44,948 nucleotides of DNA from an uncultured Eubacteriales bacterium (GTDB lineage Bacteria; Bacillota; Clostridia; Christensenellales; CAG-314): the NCBI GenBank assembly GCA_949289125.1, contig CASEME010000026.1, positions 1 through 44,948 on the forward strand, given 5' to 3'. The position numbers and the translations under genes were made by a program. The notes below the pieces were generated by a model. It was given only the letters and a program-made list of their open reading frames with translations. It was not told the DNA's origin and ran no database searches. How positions within the stretch are numbered: position 1 is the first letter of the stretch; the number at the start of each line of letters is the position of its first letter. Positions 8,901 to 15,692 of this stretch are shown piece by piece.

Positions 8901-8989
8901 AAAGAAGGAAATGTGGGAGCAATCCCGTGTCCATTCGCCTTTCTTATTGGTAACGACAGACTAATATTTGGTGTCTGTCGTTTTTTTTA
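8901..8989 (+). ncRNA. Structured 5' leader with intrinsic terminator (candidate riboswitch)
   Basis: The leader between the promoter and the transporter folds into a basal stem (8902-8908 with 8938-8945, one bulge), an inner GGGA-GCAA-TCCC hairpin with a GNRA loop (8915-8926), and a 10-bp terminator hairpin (8952-8961 with 8973-8982) in front of eight T. A segment at 8927-8938 (GTGTCCATTCGC) is also complementary, with one bulge, to 8990-9000, which covers the first ATG. This is the layout of a ligand-sensing transcription attenuator. The transporter context would suit the guanidine-IV (mepA-motif) class, but I cannot confirm that assignment from memory. Confidence 0.6.
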
Positions 8990-8993
8990 GCGA

Positions 8994-10055
8994 ATGACAC
9001 AATGTAAGAATATGACAGTAGCAAAAAGAAAACACAATATTGCGCTTGTTGCAATTATTTTGGGCGTAACTGTATGGGGCGTTGGCTTTGTATTTACCAA
9101 TATATGTCTTGACGCCGGCGCTACAGCCTCATTTGTCAATATGGTTCGCTTTGTAACGGCAACAATAATTATAGGCGCAGTTTTTCACAAGCGTATAAAA
9201 CTTACCAAAAGTCTTGTGCTTATAGGACTTTTGGGCGGTAGTATGTTGTTTAGCGCATTTATGTTGCAACTGTCTGCGCTGTACTACACCACGCCTGCAA
9301 ACAATGGATTTTTTACCGCAAGCTATTTGTTGTTTGTGCCTTTTATTATGTGGGCTGTTGTCAAAAAACCTCCCACATGGATAACTTTAGTTGGTATGAT
9401 AACGGCAATAGTCGGACTATTTATTTTGTCGTTTGGCAACAACCTTACCGGTATTGTAAGCACCAAGCCCAACTCTTGGATAGGCGACCTGATGACTGTT
9501 GGTAGCGGACTGTTTTTTGCACTGCAAATGATATTGAGCGACAGAATACTTGTCAACAAAAAGGCAGACGCTATGGCACTTACCTTTGTGCAGATAATGT
9601 TTGCAGCCGCACTGTTTGTTGTGTATTTTCTCATATTTGAGCTTAGACAAATGAACTTTGCAACTACAGATTGGGGCAAAATGATATTGCCACTGCTATT
9701 TGTAGCAGTACTTGGCACTGCCTACGCATATCCTGCTCAGATAAACGCACAAAAGTATCTTACACCATCCGAAACATCGCTTATTATGTCCACCGAATCG
9801 GTAATAGGTGCTATTTTGTCCGTCATTGTAGGCTATGATGCGTTCAGCTGGGCGTTGGTAGTCGGCGGCATATTGGTAACGGCTGCAATAATACTTGTAG
9901 AAGTTGTGCCCAACTTATTGGAATATAAGCGCAAAAACAATCGCAGACAATGGGAAGAACCGCCCATAGATATGTTTCCGCAAGGGGAATACAAAGACGT
10001 ATTGCCCAACGAAGATGAGCAAACAGAAGATGCCGATGAAGATATTGCAAAATAA
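8994..10055 (+). CDS. EamA/DMT-superfamily transporter
   Basis: Ten-TM drug/metabolite transporter of about 353 residues with two EamA repeats (about 15-145 and 160-305). Examples are LGVTVWGVGFVFTNICL at the start, the QLSALYYTTPANNGFFTA helix pair, and the second-repeat motif TPSETSLIMSTESVIGA, typical of the family. A soluble acidic C-terminal tail of about 45 residues (ending TEDADEDIAK) follows the last helix. It probably exports a small metabolite or toxic compound. The substrate is unknown and would be named by the ligand of the leader RNA. ATG 8994 sits five bases after the terminator T run with no ribosome binding site; ATG 9012 (residue 7) is an alternative, also poorly served. Confidence 0.88.
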   Translation: MTQCKNMTVAKRKHNIALVAIILGVTVWGVGFVFTNICLDAGATASFVNMVRFVTATIIIGAVFHKRIKLTKSLVLIGLLGGSMLFSAFMLQLSALYYTTPANNGFFTASYLLFVPFIMWAVVKKPPTWITLVGMITAIVGLFILSFGNNLTGIVSTKPNSWIGDLMTVGSGLFFALQMILSDRILVNKKADAMALTFVQIMFAAALFVVYFLIFELRQMNFATTDWGKMILPLLFVAVLGTAYAYPAQINAQKYLTPSETSLIMSTESVIGAILSVIVGYDAFSWALVVGGILVTAAIILVEVVPNLLEYKRKNNRRQWEEPPIDMFPQGEYKDVLPNEDEQTEDADEDIAK

Positions 10056-10059
10056 CAAC

Positions 10060-10092
10060 GCCCTCGCTTGTACAAACAAGTAAGGGCATTTT
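10060..10092 (+). terminator. Terminator of the EamA transporter gene
   Basis: GCCCT (10060-10064) and CTTGT (10067-10071) pair with ACAAG (10076-10080) and AGGGC (10083-10087), followed by ATTTT. Confidence 0.75.
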
Positions 10093-10157
10093 GATTGTTG
10101 CGGCACACTTACACTGCTAACTGTATACGTCAAATTACTTTATTGTAACGCAAACAG

Positions 10158-10439
10158 TTATCTGTTGGTAGCGTGCTTTGTAGTATATTTGCCTTCGTAG
10201 TCGTCATCTTCGTAATGAGTACCCTCGTACATTCTGCCACGAGCCATAATAAGCCATGCCAACATGTACAAGCCGGACAAACCTACAAGAATGTAAATTG
10301 TACGCTCCAACCATACAAGACCAAATGTAATCCAAGTAACAAGGTTGAATTGGAATATACCGATAAGCAACCAGTTGAGTGCGCCTATGATAGTAAGAAT
10401 CAATGCAATGACGCTCAAAACATTGTAAGTCTTTTTCAA
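10158..10439 (-). CDS. DUF378-family small membrane protein
   Basis: Protein of 93 residues with two transmembrane helices (about 7-28 and 42-65). The GALNWLLIGIFQFNLV motif and the YILVGLSGLYML helix are diagnostic of DUF378 (Bacillus YuzA-like). A hydrophilic acidic tail follows. Function is unknown in the family. The start is TTG 10439, which has a strong AGGAGG ten bases upstream; no ATG is available. It stands alone between the EamA terminator and the rsfS terminator. Confidence 0.85.
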   Translation of the reverse strand: MKKTYNVLSVIALILTIIGALNWLLIGIFQFNLVTWITFGLVWLERTIYILVGLSGLYMLAWLIMARGRMYEGTHYEDDDYEGKYTTKHATNR

Positions 10440-10512
10440 AGTTGTTTTTCCTCCTTTTGTTAGTCAACAATAGTTTGGGCAACTTTTGTAGCAATATTCA
10501 TAATTGACGCAC

Positions 10513-10545
10513 AAAAAAATGTCCGTAAAATTTACGGACATTTTT
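10513..10545. terminator. Bidirectional terminator after rsfS
   Basis: An 11-bp perfect inverted repeat (10519-10529 with 10531-10541) is flanked by seven A on the left and five T on the right. It therefore ends minus-strand rsfS transcription and could also act on the plus strand. Confidence 0.85.
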
Positions 10546-10564
10546 GCCATATATTTTGCTGTGG

Positions 10565-10912
10565 CTATTCTTCGTAAGATTGCACGTTGGTGCCGTTGCT
10601 CCACAATACGTCTAACGCGTACACCTGTCTTGCGTCTTTATGAAAAATGTGCACTATCACTTCGCCGTAGTCAACGGCAATCCATCTGCCTTCACGTACA
10701 CCCTCACAGCGCAACGCCACAACGCCCGCCTTTTCCATTGTTTCATCAAGGTGGTCGTACAATGCCTTAACCTGTGGCATACTGCGTCCCGAACACACTA
10801 CAAAGTAATCGGCAATGTCAGTCATACCCTTGATGTCAACTATTTTGATGTCCTCTGCTTTTTTGTCCGCAAGACACTTGCATATAGTCTTTACAGTTTC
10901 GTTTTGAATCAT
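10565..10912 (-). CDS. rsfS: Ribosome silencing factor RsfS
   Basis: Iojap/DUF143 family protein of 115 residues, normal length. Family members bind ribosomal protein L14 and block subunit joining during slow growth. Diagnostic stretches are DIADYFVVCSGRS, the RCEGVREGRWIAVDYG strand pair and VIVHIFHKDAR. The start codon overlaps the nadD-yqeK stop (ATGA), with GGAGG 11 bases upstream, so the two genes form one transcript and are coupled in translation. nadD-yqeK-rsfS is a standard Bacillota order. Confidence 0.96.
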   Translation of the reverse strand: MIQNETVKTICKCLADKKAEDIKIVDIKGMTDIADYFVVCSGRSMPQVKALYDHLDETMEKAGVVALRCEGVREGRWIAVDYGEVIVHIFHKDARQVYALDVLWSNGTNVQSYEE

Positions 10913-12033
10913 TTAACTTTGTCCTCCGTTGTATTTGTGTACTTCTCATAATATTGAATAGCTTCAAGCGTCAAGGGGCTTGTAGCTCTGTTTCGCTTTA
11001 GACACACTTCATATGCCTCAATAAGCACTGCCAAAAAAGTTGCTTCCAAACTGTTTTTTACAAGGTGCTGTGTAGGATATGGGCGCGATTGCTCTATCTT
11101 GTCTGCAACATATACTACCATATCGAGCTCCGTCATATCAGGTCTGCCCGTTGTATGATATTTTATTGCGTCCAAAATTGTTTTGTTACTCACGCCAAAA
11201 TCCTTTTGCGCCACAATAGCACCCAAAAAGGCGTGCACTACAGGCTCTGGCAAATTGTCGTCATTTTTAAAGTTGTACAAGCTGTACTCATCTTTGCCTA
11301 TATACTTTGCACAATCGTGCAATGTACAGGCTACAAAAATATCTTGTTCTGAACATTTACTTTTGAGTTGCAAACCCACTTTTGTTACATAAAACGTATG
11401 GCTGTAACGCTTGGGCGTAAGATAACTTTGCAATTTGCTCGTCATTGGTCTGTACTCGCAAAACAGACCGTTGCGCTTTATATACTCGTCCACCTCTTGC
11501 GGCACTTCGTTGACATCCATACCGTACTGATATTTAAGCCGTATCTCCGTAGACGAATAGTCAGTAGCGTCAAGCTGTATGCTGACTATGTTCATACCGT
11601 ATTGACTTACACAATGTTGCTTTGCATTGGACAGATCTACGCCCTTGCGCTCTGCCACTGCAAAAGTTACCAACTTGGCAAGTTCATCTGGGCAATGCCA
11701 ACTGTCATAGTCACGCAAACTGTCGCCACCTATTATGAGAAAAAGCTGTGCGGACGGATAGCGACTTTTTATATATTTTACAGTATCGAGCGTATAGTTC
11801 GGCTTGTCGCTGTCTATCTCGTAAGGCTCTATCTCGACCGGCAAGTGCGCAAACGCCAACTTTGCCATGTCCATACGTTTTGCCTTATCAACAAAACACA
11901 GTTTGTGCGTAGGCTGACCGCACGGAACGACGAGCAACTTGTCCAAATTGAGCTGACGTACAGCCTGATTGGCAATCTCAACGTGCGTTTTGTGCGGAGG
12001 GTTGAACGTACCTCCGAAAATTGCTACTTTCAT
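10909..12033 (-). CDS. nadD: Fused NaMN adenylyltransferase (NadD) and YqeK HD-domain hydrolase
   Basis: Two-domain protein of 374 residues. Residues 1 to about 190 are NadD, which makes nicotinate adenine dinucleotide in NAD synthesis: GGTFNPPHKTH nucleotidyltransferase motif, LFLIIGGDSLRDYDSW and the C-terminal SSTEIR motif. From about 200 is a YqeK-type HD domain (RYSHTFYV, LHDCAKYI, later YVADKIEQSR), a family that cleaves diadenosine tetraphosphate symmetrically. In most Bacillota these are adjacent separate genes. I start at ATG 12033 because the preceding in-frame codons do not fit NadD. No ribosome binding site exists; the promoter places the transcript start on this ATG. Confidence 0.93.
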   Translation of the reverse strand: MKVAIFGGTFNPPHKTHVEIANQAVRQLNLDKLLVVPCGQPTHKLCFVDKAKRMDMAKLAFAHLPVEIEPYEIDSDKPNYTLDTVKYIKSRYPSAQLFLIIGGDSLRDYDSWHCPDELAKLVTFAVAERKGVDLSNAKQHCVSQYGMNIVSIQLDATDYSSTEIRLKYQYGMDVNEVPQEVDEYIKRNGLFCEYRPMTSKLQSYLTPKRYSHTFYVTKVGLQLKSKCSEQDIFVACTLHDCAKYIGKDEYSLYNFKNDDNLPEPVVHAFLGAIVAQKDFGVSNKTILDAIKYHTTGRPDMTELDMVVYVADKIEQSRPYPTQHLVKNSLEATFLAVLIEAYEVCLKRNRATSPLTLEAIQYYEKYTNTTEDKVK

Positions 12034-12039
12034 ATTTAT

Positions 12040-12068
12040 ATTGTACATTATTTTGCATTGTTTTTCAA
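12040..12068 (-). promoter_or_regulatory. nadD-yqeK promoter, predicting a leaderless transcript
   Basis: Minus-strand TTGAAA (12068-12063), 17-base spacer, TACAAT (12045-12040). The ATG at 12033 begins seven bases after the -10 box, the usual distance to a transcription start, and there is no Shine-Dalgarno sequence. Confidence 0.6.
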
Positions 12069-12101
12069 TTAAAAACACACTTTTGTGTCAATAATTTTGG
12101 T

Positions 12102-12884
12102 ATGGCTAAGATACTTAATACTTTTTTTATCTCACTTACATTTGCACTCGGTTGCTTTTGCTGGGTGTACTATATTACCAAACAATCACAGCTTGCAATA
12201 ATTACCGGCATCACTATTGCCGCACTGACTGTGGCAATTTCGCTCAAGCTGTCCAAACGCACCAAAAAACACAAAAAAATAAGTCGCAAAACATACAGCG
12301 ACTTTGCACTTTATTTGTGTACGCACAGCGAGGCTGACGCACTTATTGACAAATTGCTTGCCTATCTCAATTACACTGTAGAACAAGCCATAGACGACAA
12401 TACATTGCTGACCAACAAAGAGGGCAAGAGCATACTTGTTGCAAAACAGTTGACCGTTGCGCCCGTCAATGCAGACAGTATACTTGGCTTTGTAAAAACC
12501 GCACGCAAACACGGCATAACTAACGTTACCCTACTATGCACAGAGGTAGACGCCAAAAGTTTTGCCGCCGTAAAAGCTGTTAATGACGTTGCCGTCAGTA
12601 TAGTTAACTGCGAACAACTATATGACACATTGCAAAAGTGCGAAATGTTGCCACAGATTGTAAAGACCAAATATGCACTCAGCGACAATGCACTGTTGTG
12701 TTATGCTTTCAACAGAGCACGAGCACGCTATTATCTTACCAGCGCGTTTTTCTTGTTAGCGATGTCCTTGGTGGCATTTTTTCCGCTGTATTTGCTTATA
12801 TGGGCGACAATACTGATGGCGGCCGCCATATACAGCAGATTCAACCGTAGATTTAACGTAGCCGTTGCGCGACTTCCCCTTTAG
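12102..12884 (+). CDS. Membrane protein with degenerate Mrr/restriction-endonuclease-like domain
   Basis: About 260 residues. Two N-terminal helices (about 5-25 and 30-48) are followed by a basic stretch (KRTKKHKKISRK), a soluble alpha/beta domain (about 65-185) and two C-terminal helices (about 215-255). The soluble part resembles the Mrr-type PD-(D/E)XK fold: KEGKSILVAKQLTVAPV would be the core strand, VTLLCTEVDAKSFAAVKA the next strand-helix, and VSIVNCEQLYDTL the closing 'LIDxxxL'-like strand. The ExK position reads V-A-K, so nuclease activity is unlikely. I do not recognise an exact family. ATG 12102 is chosen because the longer reading enters the divergent nadD promoter; no clear ribosome binding site is seen. 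Its 3' end overlaps the convergent M50 gene by 32 bases. Confidence 0.6.
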   Translation: MAKILNTFFISLTFALGCFCWVYYITKQSQLAIITGITIAALTVAISLKLSKRTKKHKKISRKTYSDFALYLCTHSEADALIDKLLAYLNYTVEQAIDDNTLLTNKEGKSILVAKQLTVAPVNADSILGFVKTARKHGITNVTLLCTEVDAKSFAAVKAVNDVAVSIVNCEQLYDTLQKCEMLPQIVKTKYALSDNALLCYAFNRARARYYLTSAFFLLAMSLVAFFPLYLLIWATILMAAAIYSRFNRRFNVAVARLPL

Positions 12885-13734
12885 ATACATTGCCAAGTTG
12901 CCTGAGGGTAATATCTGCACTGTTGTTGAGTATTGCCTTGTTGAGTTGACAAAAATCATAACGTGCAGTGACGTTGAGGCTGTCGTCCACTACTTCGAGG
13001 CAATACCAATAGTTGCCTGCCATCTTTGTAATCACCTTGCTCAAAGGCGTATCTTCACTAAATACCAAAGTTTTCTTTTCCATACCTATACTTGTGCGCA
13101 ACGATATATTGTCTGCCAAAGACATACGACGGTATGTTGCGTCTTCGTTTTTTGCAAACGCACCCGCCGAAAGAAAAATGGCAAACATACCCAAACTAAA
13201 CAAATTGTCTTTTGTAAACAACGATATTATAAATACCGCAAACAACACTCCGCCTATAGCTAAGGCGGCATTTTTGACCACGGCTATACTTTTGGCATAG
13301 CTTATACGACTTTGCAACAACGCAGTTAGCACTCTGCCACCATCCAAGGGGTAGGCAGGCAACATATTGATTGCCGCCATTGTGACGTTGGCCCAACAAA
13401 AGTCTGCAGTGTAATAGTAGCTTGTAGGCACAATCCACCAAAACGCTACACACAATACAGCCATAAGCACATTGATGGCAGGACCTGCCAAAGCCACTAT
13501 AAGTCTGTGGCGAGGCAACATATCGTCAAACTCGCCGTACAAAACTGCACCAAACGCAGATATCTGCAATTTGGTGCAAGTGTACAGCAACTTTTTGGCT
13601 GCAAAATAATGTGCAACTTCGTGTATTACCATTACAAGGCTGTATATGTACATTGCCGTGCTTTGCTTAATGAGCAATGACACGGCAAACATACACCAAA
13701 AACTTGCGGTAATTACAAACTTTATACGCCCCAT
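12853..13734 (-). CDS. SpoIVFB-like M50 intramembrane metalloprotease
   Basis: Site-2 protease family protein of 293 residues with several membrane helices in the first 190. The zinc motif is HEVAHY near residue 38 and the second motif is LPAYPLDGGRVL near 132 (family NPxPxDGG). A C-terminal soluble region (about 210-293) may be a divergent regulatory, CBS-like domain. In Bacillus, SpoIVFB cleaves pro-sigma-K in the mother cell and is held inactive by SpoIVFA. The gene overlaps the SpoIVFA-like gene by 13 bases, and min genes lie upstream, matching the Bacillus minCD-spoIVFA-spoIVFB order. Whether this organism sporulates cannot be told from the window. The 3' end overlaps the convergent membrane-protein gene. 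Confidence 0.85.
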   Translation of the reverse strand: MGRIKFVITASFWCMFAVSLLIKQSTAMYIYSLVMVIHEVAHYFAAKKLLYTCTKLQISAFGAVLYGEFDDMLPRHRLIVALAGPAINVLMAVLCVAFWWIVPTSYYYTADFCWANVTMAAINMLPAYPLDGGRVLTALLQSRISYAKSIAVVKNAALAIGGVLFAVFIISLFTKDNLFSLGMFAIFLSAGAFAKNEDATYRRMSLADNISLRTSIGMEKKTLVFSEDTPLSKVITKMAGNYWYCLEVVDDSLNVTARYDFCQLNKAILNNSADITLRQLGNVSKGEVAQRLR

Positions 13735-14369
13735 TGAATACTGCTTTCGCTACCTACTACGTCCACTACTGTTTGACCGTTGACTACTATTGTTGCCGTT
13801 GCATTGTCCTTGTAACGAGCAAGCAAGTCGTATGCACTTACTGTATCGCCTACTTCGACAAACGTCTCTGTGCAACCACCGTAAACTATTGTGACAGTAT
13901 CGGAAAGAGCAACAGAAATTGTTGTTTCGTCCACTGCTGTTACTGTGCCGTCTGTAAAGCTAACAAGTGCCTGACCGCCACCAAAGGTAATAATGCCGTT
14001 GTCTACACTGCTGACAGTAACATTGTACGGTACTTCAATAGTGTTGGTATTTTGATTGGCATTGCCACCGTCAAGAAAGGCAAAAGTTGTTGTAAATGTG
14101 TTTTTGACAGCTTCAAATACAGTTGTCTGTCCACTGCCGTCAATCCACATAAACGCCATAAGGGCAATTATTACTGCAAATGCCGACACCATCACTTTGC
14201 CAAATACGCCAAAACGTTTCCACGAAATTTTGGCAGTGCTTGCCTTGCGCTGACGCTTTTGCTTTTGCGGTTGGGGTTGCTCTGCATACTGCTTTACTGT
14301 ATGATTGATGTCCAACCAATCGTTTTGTACAGCCTGACTTTCCACGTTTTCTATTCCCGAATATTCCAT
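13722..14369 (-). CDS. SpoIVFA-like membrane protein with degenerate LytM/M23 fold
   Basis: Protein of 215 residues: a basic cytoplasmic region (QPQPQKQKRQRKAS), one transmembrane helix near residues 62-80 (VMVSAFAVIIALMAFMWI), and an outer beta-rich domain. The outer domain follows the M23/LytM strand pattern (FTDGTVTAVDETTISVAL, then FVEVGDTVSAYDLLARY) but has none of the metal-binding His residues. This is the architecture of SpoIVFA, the SpoIVFB inhibitor. I start at ATG 14369, which has GGAGGT seven bases upstream; an in-frame TTG extension to 14492 has no site and low-complexity content. It lies 165 bases after the minE-like gene. Confidence 0.7.
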   Translation of the reverse strand: MEYSGIENVESQAVQNDWLDINHTVKQYAEQPQPQKQKRQRKASTAKISWKRFGVFGKVMVSAFAVIIALMAFMWIDGSGQTTVFEAVKNTFTTTFAFLDGGNANQNTNTIEVPYNVTVSSVDNGIITFGGGQALVSFTDGTVTAVDETTISVALSDTVTIVYGGCTETFVEVGDTVSAYDLLARYKDNATATIVVNGQTVVDVVGSESSIQWGV

Positions 14370-14534
14370 AGATTTTACCTCCGTAAGAGCATTGCTCCGT
14401 ATGTTGTACTTTATGTGCTTAGACGTGTTGATATTACTGTTTGTCTCAACAAAATTGTTGAGAGTAACTATTTTGTCGGGCTTATTTTTCAATCTCTATT
14501 GAGTTTGCCTTTGTCATTACAAACTTTATGCAAA

Positions 14535-14756
14535 TTATTTGAGAGTATGTTTGAAGCCTTTGATATCCACTTGTATATTGAGCGTCAATTTGTCCGTCAT
14601 ATATGTTGTTATGCTGAGGCTGTCACGGTCATAGGCTATGTAATCAAAAAACACCTTTTGAACAGCCTTGGACAACAACGCTATTTGTTCGGTCTGATTG
14701 AATTTGTCACGCAACAATACTTGCTCTGCCTGTTTGTAAATAGGGCGTCTGTTCAT
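14535..14756 (-). CDS. Divergent MinE-like topological specificity factor
   Basis: Small protein of 73 residues directly after minD. The C-terminal half (FFDYIAYDRDSLSIT, then TDKLTLNIQVDI) follows the MinE topological domain pattern, an acidic YVxIDxDxVxV strand and a closing LELNI strand. The N-terminal half keeps an AxxVLLRDK-like element where MinE has AKERLKLVLAHDR, but is otherwise divergent. MinE stimulates MinD ATPase and drives pole-to-pole oscillation. ATG 14756 has AGGAGG ten bases upstream; ATG 14765 would sit on that site. Assignment rests on position plus the C-terminal pattern. Confidence 0.65.
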   Translation of the reverse strand: MNRRPIYKQAEQVLLRDKFNQTEQIALLSKAVQKVFFDYIAYDRDSLSITTYMTDKLTLNIQVDIKGFKHTLK

Positions 14757-14757
14757 A

Positions 14758-15531
14758 TCATACATTCCTCCTTATGTTTTTGCGAATACGTCCAAAAAAG
14801 CCTCGATACTTGGACAGATAGTCGTACATATTTTGGTGACCATAATGCAGATTGTCCGCCAAAATTGCATATGGTTTGTTGTTGCTGCCTACCGCAGTAG
14901 AAGTGCAGTTGATACGGTCGTCCTCTGGCAACACCCCCAAAGCAGGCTTGTTGAGCAAACTAAACACTTCGTATGCGTCAAGCATATCTCCGCTTGCAAC
15001 AAGGTCGCCTCTTATGCGGTTGACCACTACACCTACCCATTGCATGTTGTAGCTGTTGAGGCACTGCAACACTTTGTCGGCGTCACGCACGCTAGATAAG
15101 TGGGGTGTACATACAACTATAGCTTCGTCAGCGCATTGCACTGCTCGTCTAAAGCCTGTTTCTATACCTGCAGGACAATCGATTAGTATGTAGTCAAAGG
15201 ACTCTTCCATACGCTCTACCAACTTTTTGACTGCGTCCACCGTGATTACTCGCTTGGCGTGGTGACAGCTCGGCATAACGTACAACAACTGTTCGTCGGG
15301 ATGCTGTATTAGTGCTTGGCGCACACGGCACTTGCCTTCTACTGCGTCTATCATGTCAAACACCACTCTGTTGTCAAGATGCAACGCAACGTCAAGATTA
15401 TTGAGCCCCATGTCCAAATCGAGCAAAGCTACGCGCAAGGACTTGCGTGCAAGTTCCAACCCCAAATTGGCAGTTACCGTTGTTTTGCCCACACCGCCTT
15501 TGCCACTTGTAATAACTATTTTTCTTGCCAT
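14758..15531 (-). CDS. minD: Septum site-determining ATPase MinD
   Basis: Membrane-associated ParA-type ATPase of 257 residues that positions the division septum. The deviant Walker A motif is GKGGVGKTT at 10-18, followed by VALLDLDMGLNNLD (switch I) and YILIDCPAGIE (Walker B). The C-terminal amphipathic membrane-targeting helix is visible as a basic FFGRIRKNIRRNV tail. The partner MinE-like gene follows with no gap. No minC is found between minD and the upstream mreB-like gene, where it usually lies. It has its own promoter. Confidence 0.95.
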   Translation of the reverse strand: MARKIVITSGKGGVGKTTVTANLGLELARKSLRVALLDLDMGLNNLDVALHLDNRVVFDMIDAVEGKCRVRQALIQHPDEQLLYVMPSCHHAKRVITVDAVKKLVERMEESFDYILIDCPAGIETGFRRAVQCADEAIVVCTPHLSSVRDADKVLQCLNSYNMQWVGVVVNRIRGDLVASGDMLDAYEVFSLLNKPALGVLPEDDRINCTSTAVGSNNKPYAILADNLHYGHQNMYDYLSKYRGFFGRIRKNIRRNV

Positions 15532-15562
15532 CTACTTACCCTCAATTTTGTTTGTGCAACAC

Positions 15563-15590
15563 ATTATACAACCTTGTGGCAATGTGCAAA
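15563..15590 (-). promoter_or_regulatory. minD promoter
   Basis: Minus-strand TATAAT (15568-15563) with TTTGCA 16 bases upstream, downstream of the mreB-like terminator. The predicted start is about 25 bases before the minD ATG. Confidence 0.55.
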
Positions 15591-15631
15591 CGAGGTTTTC
15601 AAAAGTAGTGTTTTTTCGACAGTACACAAAA

Positions 15632-15663
15632 AGCAACGAATGCACATATGTACACTCGTTGCT
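15632..15663 (-). terminator. Terminator of the maf-mreB-like unit
   Basis: A 16-bp hairpin with two mismatches (15632-15647 with 15648-15663) is followed on the minus strand by five T. It separates the mreB-like gene from minD transcription. Confidence 0.7.
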
Positions 15664-15692
15664 ATATGTTGTGATACAAATATAGCTGTTAT

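Noticed and set aside
14370-14492. In-frame N-terminal extension of the SpoIVFA-like gene from a TTG
   Set aside because: The internal ATG at 14369 has a strong GGAGGT site, and the extension has none and resembles no conserved sequence.
15532-15692. Possible minC between the mreB-like gene and minD
   Set aside because: The gap of about 160 bases holds only a terminator and the minD promoter; there is no room for minC.
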